DNA of 64,000 nt from positions 1 to 64,000 of the forward strand of contig CACYRP010000036.1 in the NCBI GenBank assembly GCA_902776765.1, read 5' to 3'. The notes beneath the pieces are model-generated. The model was not told the DNA's origin. It ran no database searches and was given only the letters and a program-made list of their open reading frames with translations. A program made the position numbers and the translations under genes. This document shows positions 1 through 9,234 of the stretch, piece after piece. Source of the stretch: Fibrobacter succinogenes (lineage in GTDB: Bacteria; Fibrobacterota; Fibrobacteria; Fibrobacterales; Fibrobacteraceae). How positions within the stretch are numbered: position 1 is the first letter of the stretch; every line of letters starts with the position of its first letter.

Positions 1-24
1 ATGAAATGGTCCGGAGAAAGATAA
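1..24 (+). CDS. 3' end of an upstream gene, possibly gatC
   Basis: Frame 1 is open from the left edge and ends in TAA at 22-24 after the residues MKWSGER. The stop overlaps the ATG of gatA by one base (TAATG), so the two genes are probably translationally coupled. GatC often precedes GatA, but seven residues are too few to identify the protein, so the name is only a guess from context. Confidence 0.35.
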   Translation: MKWSGER

Positions 25-1442
25 TGCAGACTATTCAGGAACTTCAGGCTCAACTGGCTAACGGCAGCACCACTGCCGAAAAGCTCGCTCAGGCTTCCCT
101 CGAAAAAATTGAATCTACAAAGAATTTGAACGCCTATATCTCGGTGCTGAACGACCGCGCTCTCGAACGCGCTAAGGAAAGCGACAAGCGCCGCGCCGAA
201 GGCAAGTCTCTGGGCGCCCTCGATGGTATCCCGGTCGCCGTGAAGGACAACATGTGCTTGACCGGCACACGTACTACGGCAGCCTCCAAGATTCTCGACA
301 ACTTTGTTGCCCCTTACACCGCTACAGCATTAGAAAAGCTCGAAGCCGCAGGCGCCATCATCGTCGGCAAGACGAACATGGACGAATTCGCCATGGGTTC
401 CAGCAACGAAACTTCTTACTACGGTCCGGTCAAGAATCCGCTGGACGAATCCCGCGTTCCGGGCGGTTCCTCGGGTGGTTCCGCAGTCGCCGTCGCCTCT
501 GGCACGGTTCCTTGCGCCCTCGGTTCTGACACGGGTGGATCTATCCGCCAGCCGGCAGCCTGCACAGGCGTTGTCGGTTTGAAGCCGACCTACGGTCGCG
601 TTTCCCGTTATGGCCTCCTCGCCTACGCAAGTTCTCTCGACCAGATTGGTCCGTTCGGCTCTACAGTTCGCGATTGTGCAACGCTCCTCGGTGCTATTTG
701 CGGCATTGACCCGCACGACAACACCACCAGCACTCGCCCGAACGAAGACTTTACCGCCAAGCTCGGCACTGGCGTGAAGGGCAAGGTCATCGGCGTTCCG
801 AAGGAATACTTTGGCGAAGGCCTCGATGCAGAATGCAAGGCCGCCATCGAAAACATGCTCAAGAAGATGGAAGCGGAAGGCGCCACCATCAAGGAAGTGA
901 GCCTCCCGCACATCAGCTACGCCGTGTCCAGCTACTACATCATTGCAACGGCAGAAGCAAGCTCCAACCTCAGCCGCTACGACGGCGTCCGTTACGGTTA
1001 CCGCAGCGCCGAAGCCCGCAAACTTTTCGACCTTTACGCCAAGTCCCGCAGCGAAGGTTTCGGCAAGGAAGTGCAGCGCCGCATCCTCCTCGGAAGCTAC
1101 GTTCTCTCTGCAGGCTTCTACGACGCCTACTACGTCCAGGCACAGAAGGTCCGTCGCCTCATCACGGACGACTTCACCGAAGCATTCAAGACTTGCGACG
1201 TGATTGCAAGCCCGACGATGCCGGGTCTCCCGCTCAAGTGCGGCATGAACGAATCTGATCCGATGGCGGTCTATCTCTCCGACATCTACACCGTAAGCTT
1301 GAACCTCGCCGGTCTTCCGGGCGTGAGCGTTCCGTGCGGTACGGCTGGCGGCCTCCCGGTTGGTTTGCAGTGGATTGGTAAGCCGTTCCAAGAAGCAGAC
1401 TTGCTCGCCGTTGCCGAAGCTACTGAGGCGCTCAACAAGTAA
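24..1442 (+). CDS. gatA: Glu-tRNA(Gln)/Asp-tRNA(Asn) amidotransferase subunit A
   Basis: Amidase subunit of the GatCAB complex, which converts mischarged Glu-tRNA(Gln) (and often Asp-tRNA(Asn)) to the amidated form in the cytoplasm, using ammonia released from glutamine. At 472 residues it has the usual length. The amidase-signature triad is complete: Lys74 in VAVKDN, the cis-Ser at 149 in GGSSGGSAVAVASG, and Ser173 in GSDTGGSIRQPA. An in-frame ATG exists at 6, but the ATG at 24 is preferred: GGAG at 13-16 sits at proper distance and the codon overlaps the stop of the previous gene. A strong terminator follows. The tRNA-Gln gene at 20.1 kb would be one substrate if this organism lacks GlnRS, which cannot be judged here. 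Confidence 0.96.
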   Translation: MQTIQELQAQLANGSTTAEKLAQASLEKIESTKNLNAYISVLNDRALERAKESDKRRAEGKSLGALDGIPVAVKDNMCLTGTRTTAASKILDNFVAPYTATALEKLEAAGAIIVGKTNMDEFAMGSSNETSYYGPVKNPLDESRVPGGSSGGSAVAVASGTVPCALGSDTGGSIRQPAACTGVVGLKPTYGRVSRYGLLAYASSLDQIGPFGSTVRDCATLLGAICGIDPHDNTTSTRPNEDFTAKLGTGVKGKVIGVPKEYFGEGLDAECKAAIENMLKKMEAEGATIKEVSLPHISYAVSSYYIIATAEASSNLSRYDGVRYGYRSAEARKLFDLYAKSRSEGFGKEVQRRILLGSYVLSAGFYDAYYVQAQKVRRLITDDFTEAFKTCDVIASPTMPGLPLKCGMNESDPMAVYLSDIYTVSLNLAGLPGVSVPCGTAGGLPVGLQWIGKPFQEADLLAVAEATEALNK

Positions 1443-1487
1443 AGCGCCGCGCCCAGCGCGGAATGGCCTAACGTCTAACATGACATT

Positions 1488-1518
1488 AAAAAACGGTCCT
1501 TTCAAGGACCGTTTTTAT
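1488..1518 (+). terminator. Rho-independent terminator after gatA
   Basis: An 11-bp stem (AAAACGGTCCT / AGGACCGTTTT) with a TTCA loop is followed by a T-run on the plus strand and preceded by an A-run, so it can also work for the minus-strand lipoprotein gene that ends at 1556. Confidence 0.85.
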
Positions 1519-1555
1519 TTTTGGCAAAAGCCTAAAATCGAACAAAGCAACAAGC

Positions 1556-2177
1556 TTACTTCAAAATTGGAGTTTCTTCAAAAAGATCTTCAGCAGCGTT
1601 TTCCATAAGGTCTTCCCAAGTCGATTTAGCCACTCCAAAGAAATAGCCTTCATTAGACTGCAATGATCCATAGCCTAGACGCTTATGAGATTTTCCATCA
1701 TAAAAGCCATAAGTAGCCTCGATATACAAATCTCCACTATGCATCATGTAACTCAGTTATCCCATCAATAATCAAATAAACGTCCGCTTCGGGTAAAGTA
1801 ACCTGTTCATTATCGGTGGCAAAAAAATCCTTCCCATCCAGAAGCAGTTCCGATTCGCTCATTACTAAATTGGAAGGTCCCGTACCACCCCAAGGATAAT
1901 ACAAGACATCGACATGCATTTGATTACTTCCACGCGCATTGACCTTAGCTTCAATATTTTTCTTAAGCTCTTGAGTCACCCATGTCGGGAATGAACTGAC
2001 ATACTCGGGTAAGTCATCCTCGACATCGTCCATATTCATCACTATTGGATTTGAATATATTACGGCAATCGTTGAAGGCCGCCAATTCCAATCTTCGGAG
2101 ATTGTAGGCTTAGTTCCACCACAACCAGTCAACACCAAGAAAACCAGTGCACCAAGCACAAGTTTTAAACGTTTCAT
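1556..2177 (-). pseudogene. Frameshifted small lipoprotein gene, paralogue of the gene at 3446-4201
   Basis: Two overlapping minus-strand frames together match one lipoprotein. The first (2177-1737, 146 aa) starts after AAGGAG with a lipobox (VLTGC) and ends ...VYLIIDGITELHDA-stop. The second (1747-1556, 63 aa) carries the rest: IEATYGFYDGKSHKRLGYG and a WEDLMENAAEDLFEETPI tail. The intact paralogue at 3446-4201 has these as one chain: VYFVLDSIEM, then ISASYAFYDAKAGKRLNFG, then WQNVLRELILHAIDKTPI. A +1 shift near 1740 would rejoin the two parts. The second frame has its own ATG overlapping the first stop (ATGATGCATAG), so coupled translation of two peptides is a less likely alternative. No known function; outer-membrane or periplasmic anchoring is inferred from the lipobox. 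Confidence 0.6.
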
Positions 2178-2251
2178 ACCAACTCCTTCTTAAATAAATT
2201 TTTGTAAAAACGTTTTCGTTTAAAACGATATATTAGGACAAATATAAAAAT

Positions 2252-3322
2252 TTATTCTTTCCGATGTTCGTGCAAATAAAGATTCGCCTCGGGGACTGCA
2301 AGTTCCGAACCTTTGATAATCCATTCATCACCAGTGCCGGTGCGGTACGTTACAACAACGCGATAACGGTTATCCGTCTTGAGCACAGCCACAGGAACAG
2401 TCCAGAAGTTTTCCGTCCCGACAACCATTTCGAGCATATAAGCATCATCGCTATCCAACCCGCGAATCTCAATTTTCTTGACCATATCCTTGGGGTTACG
2501 CACCTGGATGATGCTCCAATATTCGCTAGCGCCTTCCTTGACCCAAATAGACGTGGAGTCGCCCCACACGCCTTCGACACCTTCGCAGCTCACGAATTCC
2601 CATTCGCCGTAATAGCGGCCGACCTGAATTCCCATAATATCGCTAGCAGGCGCACCACCCAAATCCACTCCGCAGTTTGCATCCGGGCAACGGTCAGTAA
2701 TGCGCACAGTCACTTCTTTCCAGCCATCCGGCGTTTTCGCCTTCACGTGAACGCAGCCACCGCAAGCAGCGCCGCCATCCCAAGGCCCCTTATCATCGCC
2801 AGGAGAAACATTCACGTGAATCGCAGCATAATATTGAATATTCGTCTGTCCGTAATTGCAGGCGCCACCGAGACTCGTTTCTTTTGCGGTGATGCTCCCG
2901 TAAGTCGTCACGGAACCTTTACCGCCGTTCTCAACAAGCACGGGGTCTGCCGCCGTAAAGCTATCGCAGTTCGTGCAAACTCCACTGTCCGACGAACCGG
3001 CAGAAGATAGTGCGGATGACGAGGATTGCGAAGAAGATGAAAGCGCGGACTTTTCAGAACTGCTCGAAGATCCCGCGACCTTTCCCGAAGACGAATCTGC
3101 GGAACTGGAACTCGGCACGACTTTCGCGGAACTAGATGAAGCCTCAGAACTAGAGCTCGACTCAAAACTTAACGGGTACGGATCTTCGTTAACATAATAC
3201 GGCGAGCTATCCGATGAATCGCCACACGCCACAAGCGCCATAGACAACGTCAGTGAGTAGGCAAGCGAACTAGCCAAAACAGCGGCCGGAACAAAGCCAG
3301 AAACAAACTTACGCGAATTCAT
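2252..3322 (-). CDS. Expansin-like lipoprotein with poly-Ser linker
   Basis: A 356-aa lipoprotein (lipobox LVAC, Cys33), then a Ser-rich linker (about residues 52-112), then a two-domain expansin-like module. Residues about 134-245 look like the double-psi beta-barrel D1: GGACNYG, then TDRCPDANCGVDL, where D210 and D220 line up with the two aspartates of Bacillus EXLX1 (D71, D82; D82 is needed for wall loosening). Residues about 255-335 resemble the D2/CBM63 beta-sandwich: IWVKEGASEYWSIIQVRN closely follows EXLX1 RIKEGSSRWWAAIQVRN, with Tyr268-Trp269 at the WW binding pair. Expansins loosen cellulose-matrix contacts without hydrolysis; in a cellulolytic Fibrobacter a surface-tethered form would fit. 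GAGG upstream of the ATG supports the start. The residue alignment is from memory. Confidence 0.8.
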   Translation of the reverse strand: MNSRKFVSGFVPAAVLASSLAYSLTLSMALVACGDSSDSSPYYVNEDPYPLSFESSSSSEASSSSAKVVPSSSSADSSSGKVAGSSSSSEKSALSSSSQSSSSALSSAGSSDSGVCTNCDSFTAADPVLVENGGKGSVTTYGSITAKETSLGGACNYGQTNIQYYAAIHVNVSPGDDKGPWDGGAACGGCVHVKAKTPDGWKEVTVRITDRCPDANCGVDLGGAPASDIMGIQVGRYYGEWEFVSCEGVEGVWGDSTSIWVKEGASEYWSIIQVRNPKDMVKKIEIRGLDSDDAYMLEMVVGTENFWTVPVAVLKTDNRYRVVVTYRTGTGDEWIIKGSELAVPEANLYLHEHRKE

Positions 3323-3410
3323 AAAATTTCAACCTCGCCGCAATTCTTCATACACAGAACATAGGTCACTGAGCTCGCCGAAGTGCCCGCGACACACTCT
3401 TAATATACAT

Positions 3411-3439
3411 CAAAAAACGCAGCCTAGAAAACTGCGTTT
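3411..3439 (-). terminator. Terminator of the lipoprotein gene at 3446-4201
   Basis: Read on the minus strand, an 8-bp stem AAACGCAG / CTGCGTTT with a 9-nt loop is followed by TTTT, seven bases past the stop codon. Confidence 0.75.
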
Positions 3440-3445
3440 GCTTAT

Positions 3446-4201
3446 TTAAAACTGTGCGATTGGAGTTTTGTCTATCGCGTGCAAAATCAATTCACGCAAA
3501 ACATTCTGCCAGTCATGTTCTATTACCCGTTCCTTGGAACATTGATTTTCTTCCAAGCGTCCAAAATTCAATCGTTTTCCAGCCTTTGCATCATAAAAAG
3601 CGTATGAAGCCGAAATCCTGACGCAGTTGTTTGTTCGATACCCCATAACCGGGATTGGAAAAGCAGGCGTGCTTAAGCCCGAATTATAAAGATTCAAGTT
3701 CTGGTAAGACTTCATTTCGATACTGTCTAGCACAAAATAAACTTCGGCACCGTCAGACATCGAAACCGGCTTTGGCACACGAAGACTATCGCCATCCAAG
3801 ACCTCTACAGAATACGTGACACTGTCTTTCGAGATACCATCCAGTTTATAATGAACATTCGAGTTAAACTTAAGCGTGTTGTCCACATTGTTCGAGAACC
3901 ACTCCTTCATTTTTTCCATATTTTCAGACATCATGAGCGTGTCTCTCGAATCCACCGTTTTTTCGGAAAACGTTGACATTCCAGAAGCATCATTCGCACT
4001 TGTATAAAGCCACGGGAAAACAGTCCATTCCTTAGAGTCTTCAGAATCTTTTTCTTTGTTCAAAACTACAGGTTCCGTAAACAAGACGTTCATGCTAGCC
4101 GGTTTTTGTGTCCAGGACGCATCCTTGTGTTGCTTTGTCCCTGAGCAGCCCACAATTGCAGTAGCAAGAACCATTGGAATCATCAACTTCACCAATCTCA
4201 C
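3446..4201 (-). CDS. Hypothetical lipoprotein, intact paralogue of 1556-2177
   Basis: About 251 residues with a short hydrophobic leader and lipobox (AIVGC), so probably a lipid-anchored envelope protein. The frame can be read from TTG at 4207, but AGAAGGAG lies directly against that codon; the GTG at 4201 has the right six-base spacing and is chosen as start. No catalytic motif is recognised. It has the same plan as the broken gene at 1556-2177: a middle VYFVLDSIEM strand, then ASYAFYDAKAGKRLNFG, and a helical C-terminal tail ending TPIAQF. The two copies flank the expansin-like gene. Function unknown. Confidence 0.7.
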   Translation of the reverse strand: MRLVKLMIPMVLATAIVGCSGTKQHKDASWTQKPASMNVLFTEPVVLNKEKDSEDSKEWTVFPWLYTSANDASGMSTFSEKTVDSRDTLMMSENMEKMKEWFSNNVDNTLKFNSNVHYKLDGISKDSVTYSVEVLDGDSLRVPKPVSMSDGAEVYFVLDSIEMKSYQNLNLYNSGLSTPAFPIPVMGYRTNNCVRISASYAFYDAKAGKRLNFGRLEENQCSKERVIEHDWQNVLRELILHAIDKTPIAQF

Positions 4202-4240
4202 TTTCAACTCCTTCTAAAATTTGTCAAAAAAAATATAACA

Positions 4241-4271
4241 AAAAAAATCCGGCACGCATTTTGCGCACCGG
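4241..4271 (-). terminator. Probable terminator downstream of guaB
   Basis: On the minus strand a 9-bp stem (CCGGTGCGC / GCGTGCCGG, two wobble pairs) with an AAAAT loop is followed by a run of eight T. It lies about 130 bp past the guaB stop. Confidence 0.65.
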
Positions 4272-4352
4272 TCTTTCACCAAAGTCACTTCAGCGAGTTC
4301 AGGATGACACTCTAGCAAACCAATCAAGCACAACGTGCAATGACAAACTAGA

Positions 4353-4380
4353 ACAGATGGCGGATCAAGTCCGCCATGAC
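4353..4380. repeat. REP-like palindrome, copy 1 (GGCGGA-TCAAG-TCCGCC)
   Basis: ATGGCGGA and TCCGCCAT form an inverted repeat around a 5-nt loop. The same 28-bp unit recurs with one base change at 7919-7946. It lies between guaB and its probable terminator. Confidence 0.7.
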
Positions 4381-4398
4381 GACATCACGACGTTAAAA

Positions 4399-5927
<1,529 letters not shown>

Positions 5928-6020
5928 TGTAAAAAAGAGCGTTTTAGCGATGAGCCGCAAGCCTTGAACGATGAACAGCAAGCAAAGAGCAGCGAGTCGT
6001 GAACCATGAGTTTTCAGGAG

Positions 6021-6070
6021 AAAGGGGGAAGTCTCCCCCTGGTTCGCACTACGTTGCTCTCCACCCCTTC
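6021..6070. repeat. Intergenic module 'GGGGGAAG..CTCCCCC..TTCGCACT', copy 1
   Basis: A small palindrome (GGGGGAAGTCTCCCCC) is followed by TGGTTCGCACT and CCACCCCTTCG. The same ordered blocks recur at 54531-54590 beside heptad array H9, so this is a second element that travels with the arrays. The rest of the 275-bp gap (5857-6131) holds array H1 and GC-rich sequence with no visible gene. Confidence 0.6.
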
Positions 6071-6131
6071 GAACGGGCGCTCAGTCGCCGCCCCGTAACG
6101 CCCCGGCTTTTAGCTTTAGGCAAAAAAGCTA

Positions 6132-7859
6132 TCACGGGTCCTTCACACAGCGAACACGGCCCTTGAGACTCTTGCTCTCACTACGTAACGTCAATGAAAA
6201 GTACTGCGCCTCCTGATAATCCCTCGGATTATATTCAGCCACAGCCGCAGTCGCAAGCGTATCGTTATGCGCAGATTCTTTTGAAGTCCACCACATATTG
6301 AAGTCATGCGTCCCACTAATAAGATTCATTTGATGGCCATCTTTAGACGGAATCCTCCAACCACCCAATTTTTCTTGCAAATTAAGCCAGTCCTCATCAG
6401 TAGGCAAGCGCCACCCCTCAGGGCATAGCGTTCCCGCCCAAGCAAACGTAGTATCACCCAAATCATCAATCATCCAATAAAGTCCGACCGCCTTGCGATA
6501 AGCGTAGCGTTTACCATCATGCTCGTTTTCAAGCGTATCGGTAAAAATTTCCCACTTATTTGACTTGCAGACATAGCCGTATTTATCCGATTCTTCAAGC
6601 GCTCCTTCTTTTTTGCTTGTACACAATCCAGTCTGTTTCTCGACATCCAGTGCATAACGCCATGCGCCCCAATTGCACACAATCAAAGCAGAATCCACAC
6701 TTCCAGGCGTCATAAAATAATCCGCGCTGTCGCACTTTATTCCATAAGAATTAGCCTCAAGACCATTTGCAACACGCCAATAATAGTCAGAATAACTAGC
6801 CATACCAATCATGTCATCGTACGCACACGTATAATACTCGTTATATCGCGTTTTTCCAACAGTTCCCAAATGTTCCTTGTCACACTTTTCTAGGCCAAAT
6901 TCCCCACGCCAAAAATCCTCTACCGTTTTTTCAAAATCCGGAATCATGCCACGATACGCCACAGAACTCATATTAAAACCTGTTCTATAAATACTTGTCC
7001 AACGATTAAAACTAGATCGGAAATAATTCAAATCTGTCGGTAAATAAACATCACCCGACACCATGACGACTCCACTATTAAAAGCATTTTTTGCAATCTG
7101 ATAAATTGTAGAATCATCCACCGATTTACCGTTCTTGGCAAAATCTTCTTTAAAAGCGTGGACCACGGAATCTTTATATCTGTTAAAAACAACGGTCAAT
7201 CCCATCAAAGTCTGGTCGCCAAGACTATCCCCAAAAAGGCTCCAATCCTCGGCAACGTAAGCATCATTACTATTGTTCATCGAAAAATGGAATATTTCAA
7301 GAAGTTCTTTTTCGGCTTGCTTTTTTGCTTCGGCAAACGAAAGCTTATCATCTCGAACAAGTTTTCGCACACGTTCATATTCCAAATGAGTGAACATGTT
7401 TATATTCACGGAATCACGCAAATTCAAATCCGAGATAGCATATAAAATACATTCCTTTTCTGAAGGCAAGCTATTATAATAGTCCAAAGTATTCCCTGTT
7501 ACAGAAATAAGAACATACTTGGACTTTAGCGAATCCACCTTCACGGAATAACGGCTAAAGCCTCCATCCACCATTCCCGTAAAAGATTCCCCAACCGGTT
7601 CCAAAGTCACTTCATCCAATGCAGTCAATCGCACAATGGAACTGTCCACAAAAGGCGTTTTTTGAGCAAAGCCATAAATTGTCCGAGAAGCAACAAAATC
7701 AGCACCATCCCTCGATTTACTTGAAGCTTTTCCATTTTCAGCATTTGGGGCAATAGCGTTACCGTTATTTTCGCCAGCACAAGCCAGTAGCAGGAATGAC
7801 ACGAAGAACAACGCGCCCAAATAACAGAAAGCCTCACCCTTGCAACAAAACAATTTCAT
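6132..7859 (-). CDS. Fibrobacter major paralogous-domain lipoprotein
   Basis: A 575-aa lipoprotein (lipobox LLLAC) whose C-terminal about 180 residues match the Fibrobacter major paralogous domain, related to FISUMP/C-type-lectin-like folds: DGKRYAYRKAVGLYWM, then AGTLCPEGWRLPTDEDW, and a final MWWTSKE...GRVRCVKD with paired cysteines. The N-terminal half (beta-rich start, then a helical region around residues 130-330) is not recognised. The family is greatly expanded in Fibrobacter; its function is unproven and carbohydrate or surface binding is a guess. It looks monocistronic. Confidence 0.8.
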   Translation of the reverse strand: MKLFCCKGEAFCYLGALFFVSFLLLACAGENNGNAIAPNAENGKASSKSRDGADFVASRTIYGFAQKTPFVDSSIVRLTALDEVTLEPVGESFTGMVDGGFSRYSVKVDSLKSKYVLISVTGNTLDYYNSLPSEKECILYAISDLNLRDSVNINMFTHLEYERVRKLVRDDKLSFAEAKKQAEKELLEIFHFSMNNSNDAYVAEDWSLFGDSLGDQTLMGLTVVFNRYKDSVVHAFKEDFAKNGKSVDDSTIYQIAKNAFNSGVVMVSGDVYLPTDLNYFRSSFNRWTSIYRTGFNMSSVAYRGMIPDFEKTVEDFWRGEFGLEKCDKEHLGTVGKTRYNEYYTCAYDDMIGMASYSDYYWRVANGLEANSYGIKCDSADYFMTPGSVDSALIVCNWGAWRYALDVEKQTGLCTSKKEGALEESDKYGYVCKSNKWEIFTDTLENEHDGKRYAYRKAVGLYWMIDDLGDTTFAWAGTLCPEGWRLPTDEDWLNLQEKLGGWRIPSKDGHQMNLISGTHDFNMWWTSKESAHNDTLATAAVAEYNPRDYQEAQYFSLTLRSESKSLKGRVRCVKDP

Positions 7860-7918
7860 ACACGTTGTTCCCTTATTGATTCGTCAATTATATAACCTAC
7901 AGAATAATATCATGGCAA

Positions 7919-7946
7919 ACAGATGGCGGATCACGTCCGCCATGAC
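7919..7946. repeat. REP-like palindrome, copy 2
   Basis: Same 28-bp unit as 4353-4380 (ATGGCGGA-TCACG-TCCGCCAT); 27 of 28 bases are the same. It lies in the 253-bp gap upstream of the lipoprotein gene ending at 6132. The remainder of the gap is AT-rich with a terminator for pth. Confidence 0.7.
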
Positions 7947-7990
7947 ATCGCCTTCTCTATTACATTTGTACTAAATATATAATTTAAGAG

Positions 7991-8028
7991 CAAAAAAAGA
8001 ACCTCGACGAGCTCATCGCAAGTCGAGG
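7991..8028 (-). terminator. Terminator downstream of pth
   Basis: On the minus strand CCTCGAC pairs with GTCGAGG around a 13-nt loop, followed by TTCTTTTTTTG. Confidence 0.75.
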
Positions 8029-8081
8029 CCATAACGTTTTTGTTGCATCCGTTGCATATAGCAGGCGGCTTTGCAGTAAAC

Positions 8082-8102
8082 AGTGGTTAGTGGCTAGTGG
8101 TT
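8082..8102 (+). repeat. Heptad array H2 (AGTGGTT-type, 3 units)
   Basis: Three units in register: AGTGGTT, AGTGGCT, AGTGGTT, ending 10 bases before the pth stop codon (convergent side). Confidence 0.6.
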
Positions 8103-8112
8103 GGGAAAGGAA

Positions 8113-8667
8113 TCACTTTCCGTTATACCGTTCCATACACTTTTCAATGCCGAGTTTGAAATAGCATTCCACAAGCGCCGGGACTTTAGCAATCGCTTCG
8201 TCGAATTTCGGGCGATCTTCGGGCGGGAACTTCGCCAACACCCAATTGCTCAAATCAAATTTCGGCGGGCACTTGCCCACGCCAAAACGAATACGCGGGA
8301 ACTTGTCTCCCACATGCTCGATAATATTCCTGAGCCCATTCTGACCGCCGTGACTGCCATTTGCACGGCAACGGATTCGGCCTACATCCAAATTAATATC
8401 GTCACTGAACACGAGCAAGTGATCGACCTTGACCTTGTACCACGTCATGAGCGCCTGCACCGCTTCACCAGACAAATTCATGTAAGTTTGCGGTTTCACG
8501 AGGAGGCATTCCTCGCCTGCAATGTTCACCTTCATGGTGAGCGCCTTGTGTTCCGATTTCCAGTCCTTGCTAGAATCGGCGAGTTTTTCGACCGCCATAA
8601 ATCCAGCATTATGATGCGTGTTAGAATACTGCGTTCCAGGATTCCCGAGACCAACAATAAGATACAT
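8113..8667 (-). CDS. pth: Peptidyl-tRNA hydrolase
   Basis: Cleaves the ester of peptidyl-tRNAs released by ribosome drop-off, recycling tRNA. 184 aa, normal size. The family signature is at the very start: LIVGLGNPGTQYSNTHHNAGF, with Asn9 and the catalytic His (His19) in place; KPQTYMNLSG and SDDINLDVGRIR (catalytic Asp) follow, then GSHGGQNGLRNI. It is the last gene of a minus-strand group, 15 bp after the TlpA-like gene. Confidence 0.96.
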   Translation of the reverse strand: MYLIVGLGNPGTQYSNTHHNAGFMAVEKLADSSKDWKSEHKALTMKVNIAGEECLLVKPQTYMNLSGEAVQALMTWYKVKVDHLLVFSDDINLDVGRIRCRANGSHGGQNGLRNIIEHVGDKFPRIRFGVGKCPPKFDLSNWVLAKFPPEDRPKFDEAIAKVPALVECYFKLGIEKCMERYNGK

Positions 8668-8682
8668 GACAAAACCTATACG

Positions 8683-9234
8683 TTATTTAGCCCAAAGAAC
8701 TTGAGGCCAATCGCTACCTTCTTCGCCCAGCATAAACAACGGCTTCATTTTAGAATTGAGCACAATTGTACGCGGCAAGCTGATTTCTTCATTTTCCTTG
8801 ACGAGCCCGAAACCTTCCGTAAGGCGTTTAAACGGGTCGATTACAACTGTAAATACAGAGGCGTTCAGCTTTTGAATCCACTTTTTAATGGATTCTTCAT
8901 CACGTTCACCAATATTCACAAGCACAACAGAAACTTTGTTCTTATTGAGTTCATCTACATTTTCGACCAAACGTTTAATCCCCGCCCTGCAAGGGAGGCA
9001 CCACGTTGCAAAATAGACCAGCGCCGTACGGTCGCTCTTTTTCGTAATCTTTTCTAAATGCGTACGCGTAAACGGCACCAAGCCTTCTGAAAATTCACGG
9101 ACAGCAAACCACGGCAAAGAATCCGAAATAGAACTCGGCAACTTCATCTTCTGCGATTTTTCAGGCAACGAAGCCGGAGCGGCAAAAGAAAACGACACCG
9201 TCAAAAGCACGACAAAAAACAAAACGCGGATCAT
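8683..9234 (-). CDS. Exported TlpA/ResA-like thioredoxin-fold protein
   Basis: 183 aa with a signal peptide (hydrophobic residues about 4-18, SFAAPA). A thioredoxin fold follows with the redox motif WCLPC in LVYFATWCLPCRAG, a strand VSVVLVNIG, and a conserved cis-Pro region (LPRTIVLN). Such proteins reduce periplasmic disulfides in cytochrome maturation or protect envelope proteins; the substrate here is unknown. Its ATG overlaps the stop of the upstream lipoprotein gene by 4 bp (ATGA), so the two are coupled. Confidence 0.8.
   Translation of the reverse strand: MIRVLFFVVLLTVSFSFAAPASLPEKSQKMKLPSSISDSLPWFAVREFSEGLVPFTRTHLEKITKKSDRTALVYFATWCLPCRAGIKRLVENVDELNKNKVSVVLVNIGERDEESIKKWIQKLNASVFTVVIDPFKRLTEGFGLVKENEEISLPRTIVLNSKMKPLFMLGEEGSDWPQVLWAK

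Noticed and set aside
330..1505. 391-aa frame opposite gatA
   Set aside because: Shadow of gatA; it would also run through the gatA terminator.
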